Source of the DNA: Planctomycetota bacterium
Lineage (GTDB): Bacteria; Planctomycetota; Phycisphaerae; SM23-33
NCBI GenBank assembly: GCA_003644335.1
Contig: QNCB01000069.1
Span: forward strand, 1 to 6,819
Direction of reading: 5' to 3'
Length of the DNA stretch: 6,819 bases
The stretch's first letter is position 1. Each line of letters begins with the position of its first letter. The position numbers were made by a program, and so were the translations under genes. Shown here piece after piece: positions 1 to 4,568 of this stretch. Below the pieces are notes generated by a model. That model was not told the origin of the DNA, did not search any database, and saw only the letters and a list, made by a program, of their open reading frames with translations.

Positions 1-8
1 AAGAATGG

Positions 9-28
9 ATTCCCGCTTGCGCGGGAAT
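9..28. repeat. GC-rich hairpin repeat (attcccgc/gcgggaat)
   Basis: A perfect 8-bp stem (attcccgc, 9-16, with gcgggaat, 21-28) closes a TTGC loop. The surrounding 'ggattcccgc...gcgggaatgaca' wording resembles a short dispersed intergenic palindrome common in many bacterial genomes; that is family knowledge and was not searched here. It could also end transcription of a gene lying left of the window, but no T-run follows it (aagaaaagaaaaaac instead). Confidence 0.6.
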
Positions 29-50
29 GACAAGAAAAGAAAAAACAAAA

Positions 51-88
51 ATTCGTGCCATTCGTTCTCATTCATGCCATTCGTGTTC
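51..88. repeat. 19-nt tandem repeat, two copies
   Basis: attcgtgccattcgttctc (51-69) is followed directly by attcatgccattcgtgttc (70-88), with 16 of 19 bases identical. It belongs to a run of unrelated short repeats that fills the whole space before the first gene. Confidence 0.6.
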
Positions 89-100
89 TGCTGTTTTTGT

Positions 101-153
101 TTTTAAAAATCAGTGTTTATCCGTGTCCATCCGTGGTTCGCTGTTTTTGTTTC
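101..153 (-). repeat. Dispersed 'accacgga...cactga' intergenic repeat, copy 1
   Basis: Read on the minus strand this gives an aacagc segment, then accacggatggacacggat, then aaacactgatttttaaaaa. Two further copies lie on the plus strand at 1874-1921 and 2155-2203. No protein-coding character is evident. Confidence 0.6.
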
Positions 154-178
154 TTCTGCTGTTTTTGTTTTTGCTGTT

Positions 179-210
179 ACTGATAACTGATAACTGACAA
201 CTGATAACTT
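179..210 (+). repeat. Four tandem 7-nt units (ACTGATA) before the first gene
   Basis: The units are ACTGATA, ACTGATA, ACTGACA and ACTGATA (179-206), followed by ACTT. The array ends 13 nt before the ATG at 223. A shorter version (GATA-ACTGATA-ACTTT) occurs at 2311-2326, again upstream of a plus-strand gene. Confidence 0.6.
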
Positions 211-222
211 TCTGGTGAAGCA

Positions 223-762
223 ATGAATAGTGATATGGAAAAATATGAGAATGTCGCGCGTTGGCTTGATGGCGAGCCTGTGGAGCTGACGGGCGACGAG
301 CGGGCGTTGCTGGCGGATTTTCATTGCGACGAAACTGCCCTGAGCGATAGGCTTGCGGTCGAGTTGCCCGAGGCGTCTGACGAGTGGCTGCGCGCGGGCC
401 TGGCTCGGGGCTTGGCGTCGAGGCGGTCGAGGTTGCGAATTTTCGCTGCCCCCGCGGTTCGCGGGGCAGCGTTGGCAGCGGCGGTGCTTGTGATATCGAC
501 GCTGTTGGCCTGGCGGGTTTTGGGGCCTGGCTACACGCCCAGCTCCGGCGACGCCAGCCAGGCTAACGCCGCTTCGCAATTAGCCCGGGCTGAGGATATC
601 GATTTTCTCGATGCCCTCTTCGCGGACGAAGCTTCGCCAAGCCAGGCTGACACGGACGAGGAGCTTGCCAACTTTATCGAGCCAATGTTCACAGCGGAGG
701 CAGCCTGGGCAATCCTGGCTCCGGACGAGTCCGAAACGCCCCAGCCTGGGACAAATGGCTAG
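223..762 (+). CDS. Single-pass membrane protein with anti-sigma-factor-like layout, function unknown
   Basis: The 179-residue product has three parts. The N-terminus (residues 1-72) is predicted to be cytoplasmic and carries ARWLDGEPVELTGDE, a wording reminiscent of short planctomycete anti-sigma-like proteins. A basic stretch (RRSRLR, 67-72) precedes one hydrophobic helix (about 74-97, rich in Ala, Val and Leu). An acidic tail (about 100-179) with many Asp and Glu follows. The basic residues before the helix suggest the N-terminus faces the cytoplasm. There is no zinc-binding HxxxCxxC motif and only one Cys (C35), so this is not a classical zinc anti-sigma factor. No sigma-factor gene is visible, though the left neighbour is outside the window. 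The start at 223 has only a weak GGTG upstream; an in-frame ATG at 235 is the alternative. It converges on the ACT gene. That it is a real gene is fairly secure; the anti-sigma role is only an inference. Confidence 0.75.
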   Translation: MNSDMEKYENVARWLDGEPVELTGDERALLADFHCDETALSDRLAVELPEASDEWLRAGLARGLASRRSRLRIFAAPAVRGAALAAAVLVISTLLAWRVLGPGYTPSSGDASQANAASQLARAEDIDFLDALFADEASPSQADTDEELANFIEPMFTAEAAWAILAPDESETPQPGTNG

Positions 763-784
763 CGGACAGGTTGGCTGCTGGATT

Positions 785-816
785 GGTTGATGAGTGGACT
801 GGTTGATTGGTGGACT
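785..816 (+). repeat. 16-nt tandem repeat, two copies
   Basis: ggttgatgagtggact (785-800) is followed directly by ggttgattggtggact (801-816), with 14 of 16 bases identical. The second unit lies within the left arm of the hairpin between the convergent genes. Confidence 0.6.
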
Positions 817-876
817 GATTATATTTTCTGTAATTTTTGCTCAGTCAGCTGATTAGCCAGTCCACCAGTCAACCAG
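799..876. repeat. Long imperfect inverted repeat between convergent genes, possible two-way terminator
   Basis: The left arm at 799-821 (begins ctggttgattggtggactg) pairs with the right arm at 854-876. Of 23 positions, 20 are Watson-Crick, two are G-T and one is an A-C mismatch; the loop is 32 nt. It ends directly at the stop codon of the minus-strand ACT gene (877) and lies 37 nt after the plus-strand stop (762). The position suits a shared terminator, though no clean T-run follows on either strand. The arm sequence matches the repeat family at 1967-2118. Confidence 0.6.
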
Positions 877-1365
877 CTATTTGTCGTTGTCTTTGCCCGG
901 GTCGGCGAGGTCTTCTTGGCCCAGCAGGGCGAAGTCGTGTCGCGTGAGTATCTGACAGGCCAGGGTGTTGTCGTCCACATGCAAAGCTATCACCGGGTGA
1001 TTGTGATTTTGGATAGTCAGAGCATATGCGAAGTGAACGTTTATCTCAGCCTGCAACAGACACTGACAGGCCAGCTGAAGCGTCTCGCTCTGGTCCAACT
1101 CCACCAGCAACACCTCAGACTCCGTAAAGTCATGGCTTCCTCTGCGGAGCACCTCGCGAGTGCGCCCCGGGTCGGAGCCTATGATGCGAAGCACCGCCCA
1201 GTCCGTCGAGTCCACCACCGAGACGCCCAGCAGGTCGATGTCGTTTTGGTTTAGCGAGCCTAGCAGGTCGCAGAATTGGCCTACACGGTTTGGCATGAAT
1301 ATGCTGAACTGCAGGGCGAAGGGTTCCTCGTGGCTTCGGGCGGTTTGTGGCGGACAAGACTGCAT
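877..1365 (-). CDS. Tandem ACT-domain protein (probable small-ligand sensor)
   Basis: The 162-residue protein consists of two ACT-like ββαββ units. The first (about residues 17-90) opens with FSIFMPNRVGQFCDLLGSL, the 'PN(K/R)xGxL' entry typical of ACT domains, followed by IDLLGVSVVDS and the strand WAVLRII. The second (about 95-152) is recognised by INVHFAYAL and VIALHVDD. It lacks the usual Pro-Gly at its start (DQSETLQLACQCL), so its ligand pocket may be altered. Stand-alone tandem ACT proteins of this size (COG4747-like) are thought to bind amino acids and act as regulators; no partner enzyme is visible here. The protein should be cytosolic. The ATG at 1365 places the first ACT strand shortly after the N-terminus. 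No ribosome site precedes it, but TATAAT lies 6 nt upstream. The gene is divergent from the PEGA lipoprotein gene and convergent with the upstream membrane-protein gene. Confidence 0.85.
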   Translation of the reverse strand: MQSCPPQTARSHEEPFALQFSIFMPNRVGQFCDLLGSLNQNDIDLLGVSVVDSTDWAVLRIIGSDPGRTREVLRRGSHDFTESEVLLVELDQSETLQLACQCLLQAEINVHFAYALTIQNHNHPVIALHVDDNTLACQILTRHDFALLGQEDLADPGKDNDK

Positions 1366-1371
1366 GTGAAC

Positions 1372-1377
1372 ATTATA
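1372..1377 (-). promoter_or_regulatory. -10 hexamer TATAAT of the ACT gene (possible leaderless start)
   Basis: On the minus strand a perfect TATAAT is followed by GTTCAC and then the ATG. A start of transcription about 7 nt after the -10 box would fall on the initiation codon itself. No good -35 box is seen at 16-18 bp (CGCATC at 17 bp), and there is no TG extension. Confidence 0.4.
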
Positions 1378-1412
1378 CTCGCGACACCTGGGCTGATGCG
1401 AGTTTTTTTAGC

Positions 1413-1441
1413 TTGTCAATGTGGGAAAATCAACGTACAAC
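1413..1441 (+). promoter_or_regulatory. Sigma-70-like promoter of the PEGA lipoprotein gene (possible leaderless start)
   Basis: TTGTCA (1413-1418) and TACAAC (1436-1441) are separated by 17 bp. A T7 run (1403-1409) just upstream could act as an UP element. The ATG at 1448 begins 6 nt after the -10 box, so the transcript would start at or next to the start codon. Confidence 0.4.
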
Positions 1442-1447
1442 GTGGGC

Positions 1448-1843
1448 ATGAAAAGGACCGTTATCATCGTGTTGTTAGCCTGCAGTCTGGCTGGTTGCGT
1501 CGAGCGGGAGTGGACCATCCAAAGTTCCCCAGCTGGGGCTGTGGTGTACGTATCGAGCGTCGAGGTCGGCAGGACGCCCGTAACGATAGACTTCACCTGG
1601 TATGGCGACTACGAAGTGGTCCTGCGAAAGGAAGGCTATGAGACACTCAAAACCAGCGTGAAACTCGACCCGCCATTGTATGAACTGCCCGGCGTGGATT
1701 TCTTTAGCGCGATCGCGCCGTGGACATATCACGACCGACGAGAGTCGTTGCACATACTGCAAAGACGCAGGCCTCCAAGCAAAGCCCAACTGAAAACACG
1801 AGCAGAAGAACTCCGACGAGACAACAAGATAGGCGACAATTGA
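1448..1843 (+). CDS. PEGA-domain lipoprotein
   Basis: The product has 131 residues from the ATG at 1448. Residues 1-17 form a short lipoprotein signal: basic MKR, hydrophobic VIIVLLACS, and lipobox SLAGC with C17 as the lipidated residue. A PEGA domain spans about residues 21-75, with WTIQSSPAGAVVYV, VGRTP, DYEVVLRKEGYE and a final strand before DPP. PEGA domains are small β-folds in surface and envelope proteins that probably bind other proteins or carbohydrate. A conserved-looking C-terminal block (VDFFSAIAPWTYHDRRES) and a charged tail (110-131) follow. It is probably anchored in an envelope membrane facing the periplasm or surface; its partner is unknown. A longer reading from GTG 1421 would put nine residues before the signal peptide and is less likely. 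It is divergent from the ACT gene, and the next plus-strand gene is 519 nt away. Confidence 0.85.
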   Translation: MKRTVIIVLLACSLAGCVEREWTIQSSPAGAVVYVSSVEVGRTPVTIDFTWYGDYEVVLRKEGYETLKTSVKLDPPLYELPGVDFFSAIAPWTYHDRRESLHILQRRRPPSKAQLKTRAEELRRDNKIGDN

Positions 1844-1850
1844 AGGTAAA

Positions 1851-1872
1851 GTAATCAGTTTGCAGTAATCAG
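1851..1872 (+). repeat. Short direct repeat gtaatcagt, two copies
   Basis: gtaatcagt occurs at 1851-1859 and 1864-1872. This opens the 519-nt gap after the PEGA gene. No gene is visible between 1844 and 2362; the space is almost entirely repeats, described in the neighbouring entries. Confidence 0.5.
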
Positions 1873-1873
1873 T

Positions 1874-1921
1874 AACAGCAAAAACAGCAGAACCACGAAT
1901 GGACACTAATAAACACTAATT
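1874..1921 (+). repeat. Dispersed 'accacgga...cactga' intergenic repeat, copy 2
   Basis: aacagcaaaaacagcagaac is followed by accacgaatggacactaat and aaacactaatt. Relative to copy 1 several G positions read A or T, as expected of a decaying repeat. Confidence 0.6.
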
Positions 1922-2140
1922 ACTCAAACTGACCGATTTTCAGCAATCCAACCGCGGGGTTGTTGACTGGTTGATTAGTTAACTGGTTAACTGGGAAAAG
2001 ATTACAAAACCAATACGCCAAAGCTCTCTGTCCAGATAAGACCTGGAAAACAAGGGTTTTCGACGCTGTAAAGATTTGTGTAATTCTTTACTAATCAACT
2101 AGTTAATCAATCAACCAGCTACTCAAACCGGCCGGTTTGA
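1921..2140. repeat. Composite repeat: inverted arms flanked by direct 19-mers
   Basis: The outer direct repeats are TACTCAAACTGACCGATTT (1921-1939) and TACTCAAACCGGCCGGTTT (2120-2138), 16 of 19 identical. Between them lie two inverted arms at 1967-1994 and 2091-2118, matching at 22 of 28 positions and both reading ctggttgatt at the outer end. The inverted match continues inward loosely (aaaagattacaaa against tttgtgtaattcttt). The roughly 95-nt centre holds no ORF of note. The shape recalls a small non-autonomous mobile element, but no target-site duplication is proven. Confidence 0.55.
2123..2140. repeat. Perfect 18-bp palindrome tcaaaccggccggtttga
   Basis: The sequence equals its own reverse complement over 18 bases. 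On the plus strand it is followed by ataattatttt, so it could fold as a 7-bp stem with a GGCC loop and act as a terminator. It could also be a binding site for a dimeric protein. It lies 280 nt past the PEGA stop codon. Confidence 0.55.
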
Positions 2141-2154
2141 ATAATTATTTTAAA

Positions 2155-2203
2155 AACAGAAGCAGAAACAGAAACAGCGAACCACGGATAAACACTGATT
2201 TTT
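2155..2203 (+). repeat. Dispersed 'accacgga...cactga' intergenic repeat, copy 3
   Basis: aacagaagcagaaacagaaacagc-type sequence precedes gaaccacggataaacactga and a T5 run. It lacks the internal ggacacggat segment of copy 1, so it is one unit shorter. Confidence 0.6.
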
Positions 2204-2223
2204 CGTTTCTCTTTCTTTGTCAT

Positions 2224-2312
2224 TCCCAGCACTTATTTGCCATGTTTCTGAGCAGTTGGTAGGTTAATAACCATACTGCCCAGCCATAAAATTTCGCAAA
2301 TAAGTGCTGGGA
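2224..2312. repeat. 89-bp element with perfect 17-bp inverted ends
   Basis: tcccagcacttatttgc (2224-2240) is the exact reverse complement of gcaaataagtgctggga (2296-2312). The 55-nt interior contains the palindrome ggttaataacc and gcagt/actgc, which lets the interior form its own small hairpin. The overall form resembles a short palindromic mobile element of the MITE or REP kind. No transposase and no clear flanking duplication is visible. Confidence 0.65.
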
Positions 2313-2362
2313 TAACTGATAACTTTGTTCAAAATAGTGTAGTTTTGCTCCGCATTTGGCCG

Positions 2363-2824
2363 ATGAATACCTTATTATCTCGCAAAAAAAGTCGAACCGT
2401 TCGCCTGCGAGGCTTGGCTGTCCTGGCTGGGGCTGGGGCGGTGATTTGCGCAGCGGGCTTGCTACTGCCAAACTCAGCGGGTTATGCTACGCATTTGCAA
2501 ATGGGTCTGCCAAGCTGTGGTTATCTTGCCCGGACGGGTTATCCCTGCCCCGGCTGTGGGGTAACGACATCGTTGGCCGCGATGGCGAGAGGACAGCTTG
2601 GCCTGGCCTGGGGAGCCCAGCCGTTTGGCGTAGCTGTGTTCCTGGCGGTGGTAGCAGCGGGCCTGGCTGGACTTGGCGAGCTGCTCCGCGGGCAAAATAT
2701 ACTGGGCAAAATACCCTCGCCAAGGTGGTGGTGGCTGGGGCTGATACTGATAGCCTGGCTGGGTGGCTGGGCGTGTAAACTACTGGCTGGGCTGGCTCGG
2801 GGCGAATATCCTATCGGGCGGTAG
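2363..2824 (+). CDS. DUF2752 family membrane protein
   Basis: The product has 153 residues from ATG 2363. The family signature is clear: YPCPGCGVTTSLAAMARGQL (residues 60-79), then WGAQPFG, the usual CPxCGxT...RG...xPF pattern of DUF2752. C52, C62 and C65 are candidate metal or redox residues; C52 lies in SCGYL ahead of the core motif. Hydrophobic helices are seen at about 17-36, 85-105 and 121-146, so the protein is integral to the membrane. The family has no settled function. A TTG at 2345 would add six residues but has no support. No Shine-Dalgarno site is visible for either start. The stop lies 16 nt before the next gene on the same strand, which suggests an operon with the two lipoproteins. 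Very Gly-, Leu- and Ala-rich; the words gcctggc and ggctggg recur. Confidence 0.85.
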   Translation: MNTLLSRKKSRTVRLRGLAVLAGAGAVICAAGLLLPNSAGYATHLQMGLPSCGYLARTGYPCPGCGVTTSLAAMARGQLGLAWGAQPFGVAVFLAVVAAGLAGLGELLRGQNILGKIPSPRWWWLGLILIAWLGGWACKLLAGLARGEYPIGR

Positions 2825-2840
2825 AAAAAAAGGTCGTGTC

Positions 2841-3497
2841 ATGAATAAGTTGCTATTGAAACTTGTTGGGCTGGGCTTGCTCATTGCCGCTGCCTTGCCG
2901 CTTGGCTGTAAACAGCTGGGTGGCTTGTTGTATATTATGACTCCTCCCCGGGAGCAGAAGGTCTCAGCTGAGTTCCCAGGCTTGAAGAACCATAGCTTGG
3001 CTATCGTTATTTTCGCTGACGAAGCGACGCAGTACGAGTATCCCAACGCCAGGCTGACCCTGGCGGCGAAGATAGCGGAGAACCTGAAGGACAACATCAA
3101 AAATATCCGCATAGTCAAACCTATCGCGGTGGCGAGGTATCAAGACGAGAACATTCACTGGGACGTCGAACGCAAGACCGAGATAGGCAGGGATTTGGAA
3201 GTGGATTACGTGTTGTTCCTGTCGTTGGTGGTTTACAGCACTCGCGAGCCAGGTCATCTCAGTGCGTACCAAGGCCGCATCGCCGGCGAAGCCAAACTCT
3301 ACGCGACCGAGAAAAAAGAGGGCGAAAATTGCGTTTGGGAACACGAGGACGACCTCGAGGTATCTTGGCCCAGGGTAGCTCGGTATTCAGCCCGGGTCGA
3401 GCCTGTGATTCGCCAGGAAACCGAGCGACGCTTCGCGGACATGTTAGCCAAGAAGTTTTACAATCATAAAATTTTGCTGGACGAGGAAGAAGACTGA
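2841..3497 (+). CDS. Lipoprotein, paralogue of the next gene, function unknown
   Basis: The product has 218 residues from ATG 2841, with AAGG about 8 nt upstream. The signal sequence (1-22) ends in lipobox LPLGC, with C23 lipidated. The mature part begins TPPREQKVSAEFPG, then a β-strand (HSLAIVIFAD), a helix (ARLTLAAKIAENLKDN), a strand (IRIVKPIAVARY), a helix with IGRDLEVDYVLFLSL, a second β region around GEAKLYA, and a final helix ADMLAKKFYNHK. The order recalls the α/β fold of CsgG/LpoB/GNA1162-type envelope lipoproteins; this is a fold guess from the pattern and not a family match. It resembles the next protein along its whole length (PP, AEF/FEFP, IG..L..D, AD..AK.FY.H). An upstream ATG at 2763 lies inside the DUF2752 gene and would bury the signal peptide, so it was not used. 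The stop overlaps the next start (TGATG). Confidence 0.85.
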   Translation: MNKLLLKLVGLGLLIAAALPLGCKQLGGLLYIMTPPREQKVSAEFPGLKNHSLAIVIFADEATQYEYPNARLTLAAKIAENLKDNIKNIRIVKPIAVARYQDENIHWDVERKTEIGRDLEVDYVLFLSLVVYSTREPGHLSAYQGRIAGEAKLYATEKKEGENCVWEHEDDLEVSWPRVARYSARVEPVIRQETERRFADMLAKKFYNHKILLDEEED

Positions 3498-4186
3498 TGA
3501 AAGCTATGGATTATCGCGCGGGGGGGGCGGTTTGGTTGTTGGCTGTGGTTGTGCTTTGCGCTCTCGTCTTGCCAGGCTGTGGAGCTGCGGGGTGGTTTGC
3601 CTCGCTCCTGCCGCCGGACGATATCGAGGCGAAGTTTGAGTTCCCCGAGGACAAGACCGTCGCGGTGCTCGTGGACGACCCGAGCCATCTGGTGAAGTTT
3701 TCGCCTGTGAAATACGAGCTGGCCAAGCGGCTGAACAAGCAATTCCTCCAGCACGAAATCTGTGCCGACGTTATCCCTCCCAGCGACATCATGAAGCTCA
3801 TCGCGGTAACGCCAGGCTTTGCCAGGCTGTCCAACGCCGAGATCGGCAAGAAACTCGGCGCGGATATCGTCGTGAATATTCGGATCAAGCTATTCAAGCT
3901 CAAGGATGCGGACTACAGCCAAATATGGCAAGGCAAGCTGCAGACGACCGTGCGGGTGGTGGACGTGAAGACGGGCAGGCTTTGGCCTAACGACAGCCTG
4001 GGAGGCTATGAAACGAAAGTCGTCGAGACGCCCAGGATGGAGGGCAACTCCTCGCCACAGTTCGAGGTAAAACTAGCTAAGACCATGGCCAGCGAGATGG
4101 CAGACGTCATAGCTAAATACTTCTACAAACACCCAGGCAAACCCCACGACGCCCTGCCAGACAAAGTAATGGACGAAACACCTTAA
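3497..4186 (+). CDS. Lipoprotein, paralogue of the preceding gene, CsgG/LpoB-like fold suspected
   Basis: The product has 229 residues. A good ribosome site (gagg, 3483-3486) sits 10 nt before ATG 3497, whose A is also the last base of the preceding TGA, so translation is probably coupled. The signal helix AVWLLAVVVLCALVLPGC ends in lipobox VLPGC with C28. The mature part has KTVAVLVDD (strand), a helix at about 70-85, ICADVIPPSDIMKL, a helix plus strand SNAEIGKKLGADIVVNIRIK, and VRVVDVKTGRLWPND. The 'GADxVVxxxI...V.DVKTGxxLW' pattern is common to lipoproteins with a CsgG/TolB-N/GNA1162-like fold, which work beside envelope machines or transporters. The final helix ADVIAKYFYKHP matches ADMLAKKFYNHK of its partner. 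A run of eight G (3520-3527) lies at codons 8-11. The exact job is unknown; the pair probably acts together. Confidence 0.85.
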   Translation: MKAMDYRAGGAVWLLAVVVLCALVLPGCGAAGWFASLLPPDDIEAKFEFPEDKTVAVLVDDPSHLVKFSPVKYELAKRLNKQFLQHEICADVIPPSDIMKLIAVTPGFARLSNAEIGKKLGADIVVNIRIKLFKLKDADYSQIWQGKLQTTVRVVDVKTGRLWPNDSLGGYETKVVETPRMEGNSSPQFEVKLAKTMASEMADVIAKYFYKHPGKPHDALPDKVMDETP

Positions 4187-4203
4187 TCTTACAGCGCGAA
4201 GTA

Positions 4204-4229
4204 AGCTCAAGTTATTGGGCTGTTTGTTT
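4204..4229 (+). terminator. Probable intrinsic terminator after the lipoprotein genes
   Basis: AGCTCAA (4204-4210) pairs with TTGGGCT (4215-4221) around a GTTA loop, giving a 7-bp stem with one G-T pair. GTTTGTTT follows. It lies 17 nt after the stop codon at 4186. Confidence 0.5.
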
Positions 4230-4258
4230 CGATAACTCTTTATAGGAACGCTAAATAT

Positions 4259-4264
4259 AAGGAG
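4259..4264 (+). promoter_or_regulatory. Strong Shine-Dalgarno AAGGAG before a 28-codon ORF
   Basis: AAGGAG lies 7 nt before ATG 4272 (spacer tgtcggc). It is one of the best ribosome sites in the window, where most starts have none. This is the main reason for listing the small ORF. Confidence 0.4.
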
Positions 4265-4271
4265 TGTCGGC

Positions 4272-4358
4272 ATGGATGAGTATAGCGGAAAAAATGCGGA
4301 CAGACCTTTTGAGATTCCCGCTGGCAACCCGCGTGTTTATTGGCTAAAATGCCCTTAA
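4272..4358 (+). CDS. Possible 28-residue small protein, or start of a decayed gene
   Basis: The ORF begins MDEYSGKNADRPFEI and ends YWLKCP before a TAA at 4356. I recognise no family. Support comes from the strong ribosome site and an A/T-rich upstream region. After the TAA the same frame stays open to a TGA at 4545-4547 (62 further codons, including MPCGWMFSLQLLYN and KPAPVSFEPLWLLPI). The whole could therefore be a roughly 90-codon gene broken by one stop, or a chance ORF. An open stretch of 62 codons is not rare by chance. It lies in the 382-nt gap between the lipoprotein genes and the convergent kinase gene. Confidence 0.3.
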   Translation: MDEYSGKNADRPFEIPAGNPRVYWLKCP

Positions 4359-4381
4359 CAATCGAATTCTTACCACTTATG

Positions 4382-4415
4382 GGATGGCTGTGAAACAAAG
4401 GCTATCCTCAGCCTT
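4382..4415 (+). other. Two mutually exclusive hairpins
   Basis: GGATGGCT (4382-4389) can pair with GGCTATCC (4400-4407), giving 8 pairs of which two are G-T. AAGGCT (4398-4403) can instead pair with AGCCTT (4410-4415). The two share bases 4400-4403 and cannot form together. No T-run follows. No known riboswitch class was recognised. Confidence 0.3.
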
Positions 4416-4458
4416 ATGCCATGCGGATGGATGTTTTCGCTCCAGCTACTTTATAACA

Positions 4459-4490
4459 CCCATTTTACCGCGATTTCTGTCGCGAATGGG
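4459..4490. other. Stable two-part hairpin downstream of the kinase gene
   Basis: CCCATT (4459-4464) pairs with AATGGG (4485-4490), and CGCGA (4469-4473) pairs with TCGCG (4480-4484). A 4-nt bulge (TTAC) and a 6-nt loop complete it. On the minus strand it lies about 80 nt past the kinase stop and could protect the 3' end or weakly terminate, though no T-run follows on either strand. Confidence 0.4.
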
Positions 4491-4568
4491 AAGCCCGCCC
4501 CCGTATCATTCGAGCCGCTGTGGCTTTTACCGATAGCTGATTATTGACTACTGAAGCCTAACGACTTT

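Noticed and set aside
1..210. CRISPR array
   Set aside because: The repeats are short (7-19 nt), diverged and directly adjacent, without uniform unique spacers, and no cas gene is present.
103..579. 158-codon minus-strand ORF
   Set aside because: It runs antisense to the membrane-protein gene and through intergenic repeats; its C-terminus simply translates the repeat tracts.
1414..1419. TTGACA on the minus strand as a -35 box for the ACT gene
   Set aside because: It sits 36 bp from the TATAAT, far outside the usable spacing, and no -10 box occurs 17 bp from it. The same bases read TTGTCA on the plus strand with a proper partner.
1421..1447. GTG 1421 start for the PEGA lipoprotein
   Set aside because: It adds nine residues before MKRTVIIVLL and lies within the predicted promoter.
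2220..2471. 83-codon minus-strand ORF over the 89-bp inverted-repeat element
   Set aside because: It spans both inverted ends and runs antisense into the DUF2752 gene; no domain or ribosome site supports it.
2763..2840. Upstream ATG 2763 for the first lipoprotein
   Set aside because: It lies inside the DUF2752 gene and would place 26 residues ahead of a clear lipoprotein signal peptide.
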